A stretch of DNA of 64,000 bases, taken from positions 62,557-126,556 of the forward strand of contig NZVD01000090.1 in NCBI GenBank assembly GCA_002701385.1, read 5' to 3'. The notes beneath the pieces were generated by a model. That model was not told the origin of the DNA and made no database searches. It saw only the letters and a list, made by a program, of their open reading frames with translations. The position numbers and the translations under genes were made by a program. Shown one piece after another: positions 43,201 to 51,922 of the stretch; the first letter of the stretch is position 1; each line of letters opens with the position of its first letter. The stretch is from Rhodopirellula sp. GTDB taxonomy: Bacteria > Planctomycetota > Planctomycetia > Pirellulales > Pirellulaceae.

Positions 43201-45535
43201 TCTCTTCAGGCAACCATCCTAAATTCAGGATCAAGTCGGTGTTGGCAAATTTCAACGAAGTAACAGCAACCAGCCCTGTAGCAACCCGATGCACCAATTT
43301 CCTGGACGTAAACAAGGAAGCCACCAGACTTGCGATTGCGTAAACTGCGAAGACCACCAAAGTCAGATCTGAATTGGTCGCTTCCAGAAACGGAATATGA
43401 GAAGCGAACGCACTGGCCAATCCCACTCCCGCTAACAACAATACACCTAGGTAACCCGCTTTACTAAACTCCGGACGTTCACGGTTCTCAATTTTCTCAA
43501 AGAAGAAGTGTAAAACCCCTGCAATGACAGCAGTCACCGTAAACAAGATCGAGGTCATTCCGTTGGCAAGCTCATTACGTAATTGCACAAACGTCAAATC
43601 GTCCACATATCGGCCACTCAGATAGACACTCCAAACTCCAATGCCGACGCATAAAGTTCCGGCGGCCGTGAGAAACGTAATTCGGGTCACATAACCAAAA
43701 ATCAAAGCTAAGACAGCGCCAACAAAACTGGCGATGATCATGCTGTTAACATCGGGGACGGCCAACAGCATCGCAAGGATGATTCCCATCGAACCAGTCA
43801 CTGCCATCCACATGCCGCCCATTTGCAGTTTCAAATGATCATCGCTTTCAATCCGTCGATAAATCAACATGCCCGCGGAAACCACAATGAAACAAAGAAT
43901 CATGAGGGGATTAGAGAGATACTGCGATAGTTCAATTCCCTGTTCCTGTGTATGGAGACGGGAAAACATGAGCGCGATACAGGCTCCTAAAGAAAACACG
44001 CCCAAGCCCAGGACTCGCAGCAGAGAAAATGCGTCATCTGGTGTTACGTCTTCGGATTTACGAAAGTATCGATGTTCGCTAAGTATGGCGAAACTGATAA
44101 AGGCAATGGCTGGCAAAAGCAACACATTGGTACTCAACGGTGTTGGAATAAAGTCCTCTCCCGTCATTGCTAACTTAATCACCAATTGACATAAACATGG
44201 CCCCATTAATGCCAAAATCAATGGCCACGGTCGCTCTGGTGCCAAGAGACGAGCTGAATAAAAACTCATCGCACCAAAACTCACTCCGGCAACCACCACC
44301 GCCAAAATGAAAAAGATCCCCTGCTCTGCTAACGACGTGTCTCTCATCGTCGTCATTAAGACATTTAGCGGAATCAAAAGGTTTCCGATGAGTAAGACGA
44401 CTCGACTCGAAGACGCCAGGTTCCACTTCTTTAATGAGTAGATTCCAAAGATATGGAATAACGAAACGATGGTCAGGAATACAACCGACGAAAGGTAAGG
44501 AATATTTTTGTAGGCTATGTTGAGAGCTGTTACTAGCCCAATTGAACCAATGATGATTAACAATCCAGCTACGAATTCACCAAGCTTAATGTTGCTTTCA
44601 TCCATGAAGCCACGCAGAATGTCGGACAATCTGCGCGGAGGCTTGCTTGGTGGCACCTCAACTGCAGGAGTCGCCGGGCCAACAGCTTTCGGAGCTTGAG
44701 ATATTGCAGGTTCGGTATCTGGAACAACCCGGGCGACAGCAGGTTGCACCTGTGCGGTTGCCGGACGATGAGGCTTGAATACCGGAATCGCTTTCGGCGG
44801 AGCCGGAGCAACAGGCTCGGCGTCTGTAGCCGAGGAATCATCAGTGGGTTCGGCTGTGTCCTCTGTAACTTGACCATCGGATTGGACAGCAGATTGTCCG
44901 CCCTCCGCTTCTACCTGAGTAGGCTTAATACCTGGCTCGACTTCTACGGATTCTTCCGCTTCCGCTGTTGGCTCCTCCGGCTCTACTTCTTGTTCTACCT
45001 GTTGGGGTTCTAGTGCAGCCAAAGCATGAGGTTCTTCGGCGAGAATTGCCTCAGGTATTGTTTCTGTGGAGACTGACGCGGGTGGATCTTTTGCAAGTTG
45101 ACTGAAATCCAAAACCTCTTCATCGGCCTGTTGAAGCTCGGAGCTACCGGATGTCTGTAGGGCATTCTTGAATACCTGAGGGGCCTTTCCTCCAAAGACC
45201 TCCTGATCCGCGCGGGTTAAATTCGAAATACGAATCGCTTCAGAGTTATCTACCCATTCCCACTTTTGCCAGTTGGCAATCCTTACAAATAAATTGGGAT
45301 AGAATGAGGCCGGCGTTGTCTTTTTGTTAAATGCAATTCCACAGCGCTGGCAAAATACTGCATCATGACGATTCAGGGCCTGACACTTGTCACATGTTTT
45401 TTTTGCATTCTTACCAATTCGACCAACTAACAGAATAGTAAGACCGACAATGGCCAAAATGATAACAAAGCAGCAACCGCCTTCTTCGAGAAAATCGATG
45501 AATCCAATTAGCAGATTGGAGTTCAATGACAACAT
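37283..45535 (-). CDS. Giant polytopic membrane protein (2750 aa): N-terminal zinc ribbon, acidic Pro/Glu/Ala-rich linker, then ~2400 aa of transmembrane helices in repeated modules (DUF2157/DUF2339-like flavour)
   Basis: KTCDKCQALNRHDAVFCQRCGIAFN zinc ribbon; LGEFVAGLLIIIGSIGLVTALNIAYKNIPYLSSVV start of membrane region; uninterrupted hydrophobic helices to the C-terminus; internal repeats described in findings. Confidence 0.85.
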   Translation of the reverse strand: MLSLNSNLLIGFIDFLEEGGCCFVIILAIVGLTILLVGRIGKNAKKTCDKCQALNRHDAVFCQRCGIAFNKKTTPASFYPNLFVRIANWQKWEWVDNSEAIRISNLTRADQEVFGGKAPQVFKNALQTSGSSELQQADEEVLDFSQLAKDPPASVSTETIPEAILAEEPHALAALEPQQVEQEVEPEEPTAEAEESVEVEPGIKPTQVEAEGGQSAVQSDGQVTEDTAEPTDDSSATDAEPVAPAPPKAIPVFKPHRPATAQVQPAVARVVPDTEPAISQAPKAVGPATPAVEVPPSKPPRRLSDILRGFMDESNIKLGEFVAGLLIIIGSIGLVTALNIAYKNIPYLSSVVFLTIVSLFHIFGIYSLKKWNLASSSRVVLLIGNLLIPLNVLMTTMRDTSLAEQGIFFILAVVVAGVSFGAMSFYSARLLAPERPWPLILALMGPCLCQLVIKLAMTGEDFIPTPLSTNVLLLPAIAFISFAILSEHRYFRKSEDVTPDDAFSLLRVLGLGVFSLGACIALMFSRLHTQEQGIELSQYLSNPLMILCFIVVSAGMLIYRRIESDDHLKLQMGGMWMAVTGSMGIILAMLLAVPDVNSMIIASFVGAVLALIFGYVTRITFLTAAGTLCVGIGVWSVYLSGRYVDDLTFVQLRNELANGMTSILFTVTAVIAGVLHFFFEKIENRERPEFSKAGYLGVLLLAGVGLASAFASHIPFLEATNSDLTLVVFAVYAIASLVASLFTSRKLVHRVATGLVAVTSLKFANTDLILNLGWLPEENLLGRLVVFSWTFLGAYVVTLIAQWSLRKSRLERFASEGELPSEFEWQWSLTMTTLAYFVVATLNVFYIYLGQGIYAAAVTQGVLLTGVAVLLGLRHKTDWTWMFFQIQLIFTIAAATTLLQTHAVESFQFWGWEHLQLQMMVLAVGMVGWTAFRKVCQQSSHLNGIVVTDLMYVDFLLHALATMAVYFIWVFSLVQPLQGIYPDSAFLDGFRQFYGGLSVEDSAIGTSDWILWALNLLAWICVLPDRQRRISSFCGLLTLSALPILASTYLAESAASANMSLIHYLKWGYGIFGVVVTALVCTDRFWWRALQENYPRLMKNQDEKSEGEHAEYTWMALRIVSFIAASLPVVILTAAHFAYTSSVSGIGTELNEIVLLQPASQSLRMAMVNFAGPFFLLVVAAWICAVRSLRPLYLIAALPMWVLGWMFFSLIPIWADGLDLTFAEGFGSVKWGLIGIGLYGLAWSAAGLKAHGRRRQQLFQTSSASNFVYFITACGVCLYALVVNLDALVVIGEIQSVDEWIGWRSAFANPSAFVCVLLLPTVCWMFNRVSQGDRGVSFVLIGTVALNATIAHLAVPDVSLPGTSVLFFQAIGWIVALFACVVGFATCLKLGKFKADSEESHWLTVRQVQGRWVGWVSALASAIYVAFAIFWSMPDSGSINVSVTYDDGMMLSLMTVVVLLSITMSQLVQNGTTITMSLLLTLPLVVLASLKLSSLTMDDPEFLNLGLLANVPEILDLKSVALGRLFIAGFVGYVLTTSLIQSQCQRWLGFSAHKEQITLTALRGLMTLCVSLLVIHSLAAYWALPDNPNLDWFDFDLEWGIVLLTLLGLWVSSQVSRFDRLVPLLYFFGFSIATTCLIYQFADTERNWLLADRQIYQFAFWMILAGFHSIWGLIYRYSSHATAALEKLRIPGANELLCRNHHGIARLQFYLGVIVSVIALLSTFYLKATDDDVGIYRYLAAGAPLLVLIGFAALRDTPFANFREHLILNLPLVSIVILLWAGISEEVTTMANWYHRVARVYITFALMATVGYFVYLWTNLGKWRSFIEQWLANIAGISVLTLALSLVLEFMIYREGYANVNSIVTPFELIGISVGLVCSVLTLAYVGLRPVFVKDLGLLQTGNPFHALASMVLIAILFGHLELAKPSDSVRFGQMLGWLGLLIVSLSALVNFVRTQVVGKLETMRQWSSLSSIGGIWITWVSYLTGLVVAGCLYFLGQDPINAWFSSYALHWCLISLVLLLYVFFSSIHQDALTTGLTSILFTLWSVLTIFMLQGAMDETANVFARMREISAESYVHIRMLLASFSVLAVLYLLSNRVSRVFTGLPEQEDPLIGRFARWLTNLSVTGLLGVSVVAMLSSINEGVTQWIGIEFEWAVLLLPLISLYCCARYVSSERSSTLSIYAYGSTLAATLLTVCFESAESPNTQKFVFFICLTLAIYLALWGAIYRWQDTVSGGLARIGITDAARWMTSSRHIIAGLQSSLGLILLAFTFFSTFYLSNNANEGVSAYRFLSALIPILVIVGLEVLRETPLAGVRRHLVLNAPFVAGIVLLWANLPNGLFEANVWYQRIDRVFMMTAVLAVAFVFKLARLPGDNEWFEPLRRIRINTTAVALLTLFVTLVIEVYLGLRRQAGVEFMPTAFEVIGIGLGIVAIAATLIVVGLNPELSPIQQTTVRIQQGYVYVAEILLLVLFGHVYLSKPDWFGVLGDYWPFVLLVIAFMGVFISEVFRKRESHVLSEPIHNTAFLLPAIPILTLWLFPSDGGALFADYSWLFFGAALLNVLMACLRKSFIHSVVAAIAGNASLWLYFTSNDTLTFADDPQLWVIPPAISLLIVAQIFKEKLARRQISAIRYMCLTLVYLTASFEMVIDWAGAEGHIGQMLILGVLSLIGVGVGALFRMSQFIYLGLIFLVMTLLSLVFAALNAIKGDNNLIMIFSLVILLGILILVVIHLWKNHEERIKGWIEKLDSWD

Positions 45536-45680
45536 AGCTATACCCTTGGAAGGAGCGCGATTGTAATAGTCTATCTATTTTATCGACCGCTGAGATTTAT
45601 CAGCAATCATCAAAATAATACAATGAAGGCCAGTGACGTATTAATAATGCTACATAAATGGGGCTAACTGATTGAAACGT

Positions 45681-46391
45681 ATGACAAAGACAGCACTCAT
45701 CACCGGTGGAACAAGCGGAATCGGACTGGGAATCGCCCTTGGATTCCAGGCGGCTGGTTACCAAATTGTCGTGACGGGAGTGACTGAACAGGAAGTACAG
45801 CAAACGCAAGAACAGCATCCTGGGCTGGACTGTCGACAACTGGATGTCACGTCAGATTCTCAGGTCTCCCAATGCTTGGCAAATCTGGAGGAACTCGATG
45901 TGCTTATCAATTGCGCCGGAGTGATCCTTCGTGACAACCAAGAGCACACGCCGGAAGGCTTTCAGTCAGCCATTGATGTTAATCTCAATGGAACAATGCG
46001 AATGTGTTATGCAGCCAAGTCATTACTGCAACACAGCTACGGGTGTGTCATTAACACGGCATCAATGTTGAGTTTTTTTGGAAGTGGATTTGTACCTGCC
46101 TACAGCGCCAGTAAGGGAGGGATCATGCAATTCACCAAAAGTCTAGCGATCGCCTGGGCTCCGGATAAAATTCGCGTCAATGCACTCGCTCCAGGATGGA
46201 TCCAAACCGAATTAACCAGACCCTTGTATGAAGACGAACAACGAAGCCGTCAGATTACCGACCGAACTCCTATGAACCGCTGGGGGAAACCTGCAGATGT
46301 CGCCGGCCCGGCACTCTTTCTCGCCTCGAAACAGGCTGAGTTCATTACCGGAGTCACACTACCTGTCGATGGCGGCTACAGCATCATGTAG
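45681..46391 (+). CDS. Short-chain dehydrogenase/reductase (SDR)
   Basis: TALITGGTSGIGLGIALGFQAAG; LINCAGVI; YSASKGGIMQFTKSLAIAWAPDKIRVNALAPGWIQTELTR; TGVTLPVDGGYSIM. ATG at 45681 preferred over upstream TTG. Confidence 0.95.
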   Translation: MTKTALITGGTSGIGLGIALGFQAAGYQIVVTGVTEQEVQQTQEQHPGLDCRQLDVTSDSQVSQCLANLEELDVLINCAGVILRDNQEHTPEGFQSAIDVNLNGTMRMCYAAKSLLQHSYGCVINTASMLSFFGSGFVPAYSASKGGIMQFTKSLAIAWAPDKIRVNALAPGWIQTELTRPLYEDEQRSRQITDRTPMNRWGKPADVAGPALFLASKQAEFITGVTLPVDGGYSIM

Positions 46392-46428
46392 AAAGCTGAA
46401 GATTAGCGGGCTCTCTAGGTGAGGTTCT

Positions 46429-46917
46429 CTATCGAATAAATCGTTCGACAAAGTCTGCTCCCAAACCAACACGCTCAAAGTGTTCCATACACATTTCAAT
46501 TTTTTTGTGAACGTCATCGTAGCCAACAGTTTGATGGTCTTCATCCAGATAGATTAATGCTCCGCTGATATGAAACAGGGTAATCATTTCTTCAACCCCT
46601 TCATCACAAACCAGCGTATGAACGTCTCCAGGTGGTTCATAGACATAGCTACCCTCGTTCGCCACCCAATCATGTTCCAGATAACGCCAGCTTCCTTTGA
46701 TAACATAACCATGGACGGGTGCCGGATGGCGATGTCGACTAAGTACACCGGATTTTCGTACTTTAAGTAGATTCACCCATTGCCCTGCGGTACGGTTGAG
46801 GTGCAACGGTCGAAACCAAACATTTTCCGCCTGAGGGACCCACAGCCGCTCGTCTTCCGGAATGGCGTCGGTTGTATAATCTGAGATTCCGTATGGAAGA
46901 GATTCAAAGAACGCCAT
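46429..46917 (-). CDS. Cupin-domain protein similar to 2,4'-dihydroxyacetophenone dioxygenase-like enzymes
   Basis: NLLKVRKSGVLSRHRHPAPVHGYVIKGSWRYLEHDWVANEGSYVYEPPGDVHTLV: cupin His motifs. Confidence 0.7.
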   Translation of the reverse strand: MAFFESLPYGISDYTTDAIPEDERLWVPQAENVWFRPLHLNRTAGQWVNLLKVRKSGVLSRHRHPAPVHGYVIKGSWRYLEHDWVANEGSYVYEPPGDVHTLVCDEGVEEMITLFHISGALIYLDEDHQTVGYDDVHKKIEMCMEHFERVGLGADFVERFIR

Positions 46918-46976
46918 GCTTTTCTGATTCCAAATAAAGAGTGGTGAAGGTCTGGGGCCGAGTGCCAGAGTTGTCT

Positions 46977-47492
46977 TTAGCTTAGAGCAACAGACGCCCC
47001 TTTGATCACAGCAGCAATCCGAACGGCTTCATGAACATGGTTTTCACTCAACTCTGCGGTTAGTTTCGCTTCATGGGATTGAACGCATAGCTCACATCCT
47101 TCCAGCACGGCACAGGCCATCGAGCACAATTCAAACAATGCCGTGTTGGTCGCAGGACTCGTCATCCGGTTCATTCGTAAACCGGCTCGCATTTGTGAGT
47201 AACTTTCTTTTCCGACCATATGACGAAAACGATAATAAACCGTATTCATCGCCATAATTGCCGCCGCTGCTTTGGCATCTTCTCTGGCTTCCACACTCAA
47301 TGCTTCCCCGGCATCCGCATCAATCGCGGCCACGAGTTTTTCATCCTGAATGAAGTAAGCCGAACAGAGAGCTACAGCCCAGGTTTCTTCGGCACTCAAA
47401 GTTTGGCTCTGAGTCAGCACGGATGACAGATTCAACTTAATATCCTTTACCGGATCGGTCATCTGACTTCGCAACGCGTTAATGTTATCCAT
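46977..47492 (-). CDS. ahpD: AhpD-like alkylhydroperoxidase (carboxymuconolactone decarboxylase family)
   Basis: MAMNTVYYRFRHMVGKESYSQMRAGLRMNRMTSPATNTALFELCSMACAVLEGCELCVQSHEAKL: CxxC...H AhpD signature. Confidence 0.85.
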   Translation of the reverse strand: MDNINALRSQMTDPVKDIKLNLSSVLTQSQTLSAEETWAVALCSAYFIQDEKLVAAIDADAGEALSVEAREDAKAAAAIMAMNTVYYRFRHMVGKESYSQMRAGLRMNRMTSPATNTALFELCSMACAVLEGCELCVQSHEAKLTAELSENHVHEAVRIAAVIKGASVALS

Positions 47493-47891
47493 AGCGATTC
47501 TTACTCCCAGGAACTTCTATCTATATTTGCCTATCTACGTGTTTCTATATATAGATATGGCATTTCGAGTTGATGTGGCAATGAGTCTTCAATCTATCAG
47601 GTTCACCCCCCCTTTGAAAATCCGCAAAGAGGTCATAAAAACACTGTAAATACAGGGGATTACTGAACCTAAGTCAGATTTGGGGGGTTAATCCACTCGA
47701 TTGTAGCCATGTTGAATCTTAACGGTTATTCCAGTTATAGAGGTTTTTCTAAAGATGAGGGTTATTCTGGCCGAAAAACGCATATAGCGGGTGTTAGGTT
47801 CGTTTGTTCCTACGTGGACATATTAACCAAACCCTGACTTAAAACACCTCGCCGTGTGCGAGCAAGCAACCTGTCATTGGTAAATCCAATT

Positions 47892-48890
47892 ATGAAAAAA
47901 CAAACGCTTTGTTCACTGCTTACTTTTGGTAGTCTTGTCGTTACCGGCTGTGTCGGCACACCGACAATGCCCTTCGAAGATGTCCTTACGACGGCACCGT
48001 TATTTAGAACATTGGAAAAGCAGGTCGTCGAACAGGAGTTGGATGAAGCCGGCACCACCTCGCTCTCGAAATCAGCTCAGCAAGAGCTAAATCGATTTGC
48101 CAAGTCTCAAAAAGTGGACAAACGTATTCAGCTTGAAATCGAAAAAGGAAACAGCTTCTTTGACAAAGGTGATTTTGACACCGCCATTGCCTGCTTTGGC
48201 CATGCGATCCGGCTCGACCCTAACAATGTTGAAGCCTATTACCTACGTGGAATCGCTCATGGAGAGCTAGGTGACACGGCTAATGAAACTGCCGACTTTG
48301 GAACAGTCATTCGACTGGACAACAACCATGCAGAAGCCTTCAATCGACTGGGCGTTGCTTATGCGAATCAAGGTAGTGTTGAAATTGCGATCACCAATTT
48401 TAGCGAGGCCATTCGTATCAATCCGGACTTCGTAGAAGCATACAACAATCGTGCCGTCGCCTTTGCCAATCACGGAGCGATCGAAAAGACTCTAACAGAT
48501 CTCTCGGAGGCTATACGCATTAACCCGGATAACGCCAATGCCTATTTCAATCGCGCTATCATCTACAACAACATTCAGGAATTTGACAAAGCGGTCACCG
48601 ACTTCACCGAGACTATCCGTGCAAATCCGGACCACGCTCGAGCTTATATGAGTCGAGCCGACATTTTTGCCAGTCAGGGTAAAAACAAAAAGGCGATCGC
48701 AGATTACACGATCGCGATCGAGTTAAAACCAAAATGGGCTGAGGTTTATTACAACCGAGGACTGGCCTTCAAGGCTCATGGGCAGCAGGATGAAGCTGTG
48801 AAAGACTTCAGTAAAGCCATTGAGCTGAATCCAAAAGAAACTGAAACGAAGCCAGTTTCTTTTCGGGCCACAACGGCCTCGCCTGAGTAA
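47892..48890 (+). CDS. TPR-repeat lipoprotein
   Basis: Lipobox VVTGC; consecutive 34-aa TPRs (FDTAIACFGHAIRLDPNNVEAYYLRGIAHGELGD..., VEIAITNFSEAIRINPDFVEAYNNRAVAFANHGA..., etc.). Confidence 0.92.
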   Translation: MKKQTLCSLLTFGSLVVTGCVGTPTMPFEDVLTTAPLFRTLEKQVVEQELDEAGTTSLSKSAQQELNRFAKSQKVDKRIQLEIEKGNSFFDKGDFDTAIACFGHAIRLDPNNVEAYYLRGIAHGELGDTANETADFGTVIRLDNNHAEAFNRLGVAYANQGSVEIAITNFSEAIRINPDFVEAYNNRAVAFANHGAIEKTLTDLSEAIRINPDNANAYFNRAIIYNNIQEFDKAVTDFTETIRANPDHARAYMSRADIFASQGKNKKAIADYTIAIELKPKWAEVYYNRGLAFKAHGQQDEAVKDFSKAIELNPKETETKPVSFRATTASPE

Positions 48891-48910
48891 CACCAATCTC
48901 CAAATACGAT

Positions 48911-48951
48911 AAAAAATCCTGCCTTGCTGAATTGCCAGGCAGGATTTTTTT
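48911..48951. terminator. Bidirectional Rho-independent terminator between the TPR gene (+) and ahpC-like gene (-)
   Basis: AAAAAATCCTGCCT-tgctgaattgcc-AGGCAGGATTTTTTT: perfect arms flanked by A-run and T-run. Confidence 0.9.
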
Positions 48952-48980
48952 GTGTCACTGTGAAACGTGATCCGAGGCTC

Positions 48981-49502
48981 TTATAGAGTAGGATCGCCTT
49001 TCTTCCAGTTACATGGGCACAATTCATCCGATTGAATTGCATCCAGTACTCGCAGAATTTCGCTCACATTACGGCCAACACTCAGAGCATTAGCACTGGA
49101 CCATTGGATGACTCCATTGGGATCAACCAGGAAGGTCGCTCGCAGGCAAACGTCCGCGTTTGGATCGACGATACCAAGATCGTGAGCTAGTCGTTGAGCT
49201 CCAATCAGTGGGTAGGCAAGGTCTTTCAGATCGTCGTGAGATTGACACCATGCCAGGTGACAGTATTCATTGTCGGTGCTACCACCAACCACTTCACAAT
49301 CTCGATCGTTAAACTCTGACAGCTGTGTATTAAACTCAGCAATTTCAGTCGGGCAAATGAAAGTAAAGTCCTTCGGATAGAAGAAATAGCAAACCCATTT
49401 ACCATCGTAATCTGCGTTAGACAGACCTTTAAGGCTCTCGGGATCAGAACCGACATTGCACTTTACGTTGTACTCTGGAAACTTATCGCCAACTGTAAGC
49501 AT
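48981..49502 (-). CDS. ahpC: AhpC/TSA peroxiredoxin
   Basis: DGKWVCYFFYPKDFTFICPTEIAEFN peroxidatic Cys motif; VIQWSSANALSVGRNVSEILRVLDAIQSDELCPCNWKKGD C-terminal CPCNW. Confidence 0.92.
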   Translation of the reverse strand: MLTVGDKFPEYNVKCNVGSDPESLKGLSNADYDGKWVCYFFYPKDFTFICPTEIAEFNTQLSEFNDRDCEVVGGSTDNEYCHLAWCQSHDDLKDLAYPLIGAQRLAHDLGIVDPNADVCLRATFLVDPNGVIQWSSANALSVGRNVSEILRVLDAIQSDELCPCNWKKGDPTL

Positions 49503-49616
49503 GGCTTATTCTCTCCTGAAAATTCATAAACTGTTCGAGCTTTGATTCGCTCGTTAAACGGTTAAATTCGTTGATGCTGTCAATGTATCACAGCAATACC
49601 TGACGCGAAAGATGCC

Positions 49617-51881
49617 CTAATCTGAAGACGGTTTCTGTTTATCTCTGTAAGCCACACGAAGAATCGCTGGTAACAAAACCATATCGCCGATGAAGGCGAC
49701 TGCTACAGAAATACAGGCGAGTTTAGAAAACAGCTGACTATGGGGCATCACGCTGATCGCACTAGCCGAAAATCCGGCTATCAACACTAAAGTACTAACC
49801 ACCAATGCGGCTCCCACAGAAGTGATGGAATTCCGTATCGCGTCATCGACGTTCTGCCCTTCAGCCAATTCCCGTCGAAAACGGACCAGAAAGTGAATCG
49901 TATCATCCACAGCAATTCCCAGACTAACCGTGAACAGTAGTACACTCGTCAGTCGCAATGGTTCGCCTGTCCAAACCAGGTAGGTCGCCGTGAATAGAAG
50001 CGGCAAACAATTCGGTAGCAAACTGACAAGGCCCATTTTGACCGAACGGAACATAGCAGTCAGAACCACAATAATCACGGCAGCAGCAATCACCAGTGAC
50101 TTCACTAAATCGTTGATCATGGTGGATAGATTTCGCGAGGCAACCACGGCAGAGCCGGACACAGATAACTTGACACCTGAATGTCTGGATTCGATAACCG
50201 CTAAGCGATCACGAAATCGCTGAATCACTTGACGGTGGTAATACATCCCCTGATCGGCTAGACGCGCGACGACAATCGCTCGGCCAAGGTCCGGTCGCAC
50301 CCACTGGTCTGCGATGGCTTGCGGCAACGAAATCAACGGGCTTTGGTCTACGACTTCCCTGAAATTCAGAATAGAGAGCGGGTTCATAATATCGTCGTCC
50401 CCGTTAATGTCAGCTTCAACTTCACGAAGCACCGCCATTGGATCCAACTCACGACCGTCTGGCAGAGTCGTTTCCGGTGTCGTTTCTGACCGCGGATCCC
50501 ATTCGACGAGGACGATCGCACTCAACATACCGCCAAACTGTTGGTCGACTTCTCGCAACGCGATTTCAGCCTCGCTCCCTTTCGGAATAGACTCTGCGAT
50601 ATGGCTATCCGGATGAAGCTGAAGCGTGGTCAATGTCATCCAAATCAGAAATGCGGCAAACAACCCCAGCACGACGAAACGATACTTCAAGATAAAGTCA
50701 GCATAGGAAACTGAAAACTTCTTGAGGCAGAGTGAGTCGCGACTCACTCGCCCTTGATAAGCTCCTCCGACAATTCCGGTTGATGCCAACCAGGGAACAA
50801 CCACAACAACCGCCAGGAAAGTAATTAATGTACCGACCGCACAGGTAATACCGAACTGACTAATCACTTCGATACTACTAACGCTCAGCGACCCAAATCC
50901 AATTGCTGTGGTAATGGATGTAAATGCACAAGCGACACCCAAGCGTCGGACTGCCAACCACGCAGCCCGTTCCGGTTTAATGCCACGAACACGCGACTCG
51001 CGAATATCAAAGACGAGATGGACGGCATCAGTTAACCCAATCACGACAACCAGTACTGGCAGAATCGTGGTGATGAGATTTATCTTCACTCCAGTCAGAC
51101 TCAGGAGCCCCAATGCCCAGAAGCTTCCGATACCGGCCCCGGCGACTGCCATAAATGCCAACGCCCAATGACGAAACGCTAACAATGCGATGCAAATGGC
51201 GACACACGCGCCAGCAAGCATCAAGTTAAAGGTGTCCGTCTTAATCGATCGAAAAATCTCAACTCGCACAGGCGGGAGTCCTGTCAGGTATGCCTCGATT
51301 CCGGAGTCGGCACGCCATCGTCTTAGCACTTGTTGTAAGTGATCCACGGTTGGTTGATAATCACTCACTAATAGATCCTGATTACCTAGCTGGATAACCA
51401 TCATCATGGATTTACTATCGGCCGTAATCAGATTCCCACCCGAGATTGGGTGAGTAAGCACTTCCTCTTCAACGTTGGACCAATCGACACCGGGGGTATC
51501 GGCCGGAGGTACGAGGGGTCTGGGCAGTGGGTCACATACGAGCATTTCCGGACTGAACACCGAAACAACATGACTCACCAGCTCGTCTTCCTCCAGAGTC
51601 AAAACTAGCTGCTGCAGCTGAGCGATCGAGGCGGGAGTAAAAAACGTATCCCCTGGTCGTTTGAGAATCACCAGACAGTCATTTTCGTCCGGACGAAATT
51701 GTTTGAAGATTTCCTCTAACTGCTCAAATGGCTCATCGTTGGTTCGGAAGAGTCCCCGGGCTTCGTTATCGAATGAGAATCGTTGAAATCCAAGCAATGA
51801 CAACAACGTGATAATCACGATGGTCAATAGAAGTAAACGCTGGCGATGCAGGTAGAGAATACGTACCCAGCCGCTATTCAT
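49617..51881 (-). CDS. RND/MMPL-family exporter
   Basis: Two repeats of large periplasmic loop plus TM bundle; ITTILPVLVVVIGLTDAVHLVFDIRE; LLFTVSLGIAVDDTIHFLVRFRREL. Confidence 0.9.
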   Translation of the reverse strand: MNSGWVRILYLHRQRLLLLTIVIITLLSLLGFQRFSFDNEARGLFRTNDEPFEQLEEIFKQFRPDENDCLVILKRPGDTFFTPASIAQLQQLVLTLEEDELVSHVVSVFSPEMLVCDPLPRPLVPPADTPGVDWSNVEEEVLTHPISGGNLITADSKSMMMVIQLGNQDLLVSDYQPTVDHLQQVLRRWRADSGIEAYLTGLPPVRVEIFRSIKTDTFNLMLAGACVAICIALLAFRHWALAFMAVAGAGIGSFWALGLLSLTGVKINLITTILPVLVVVIGLTDAVHLVFDIRESRVRGIKPERAAWLAVRRLGVACAFTSITTAIGFGSLSVSSIEVISQFGITCAVGTLITFLAVVVVVPWLASTGIVGGAYQGRVSRDSLCLKKFSVSYADFILKYRFVVLGLFAAFLIWMTLTTLQLHPDSHIAESIPKGSEAEIALREVDQQFGGMLSAIVLVEWDPRSETTPETTLPDGRELDPMAVLREVEADINGDDDIMNPLSILNFREVVDQSPLISLPQAIADQWVRPDLGRAIVVARLADQGMYYHRQVIQRFRDRLAVIESRHSGVKLSVSGSAVVASRNLSTMINDLVKSLVIAAAVIIVVLTAMFRSVKMGLVSLLPNCLPLLFTATYLVWTGEPLRLTSVLLFTVSLGIAVDDTIHFLVRFRRELAEGQNVDDAIRNSITSVGAALVVSTLVLIAGFSASAISVMPHSQLFSKLACISVAVAFIGDMVLLPAILRVAYRDKQKPSSD

Positions 51882-51922
51882 TGTGGTCGATTCCTGACGT
51901 TGTTTGGCGGATCTCTGCGAGG

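Noticed and set aside
47605-47700. Hairpin between the CCCCCCC and GGGGGG tracts upstream of the TPR gene
   Set aside because: The arms are short homopolymer runs far apart; no convincing extended complementarity.
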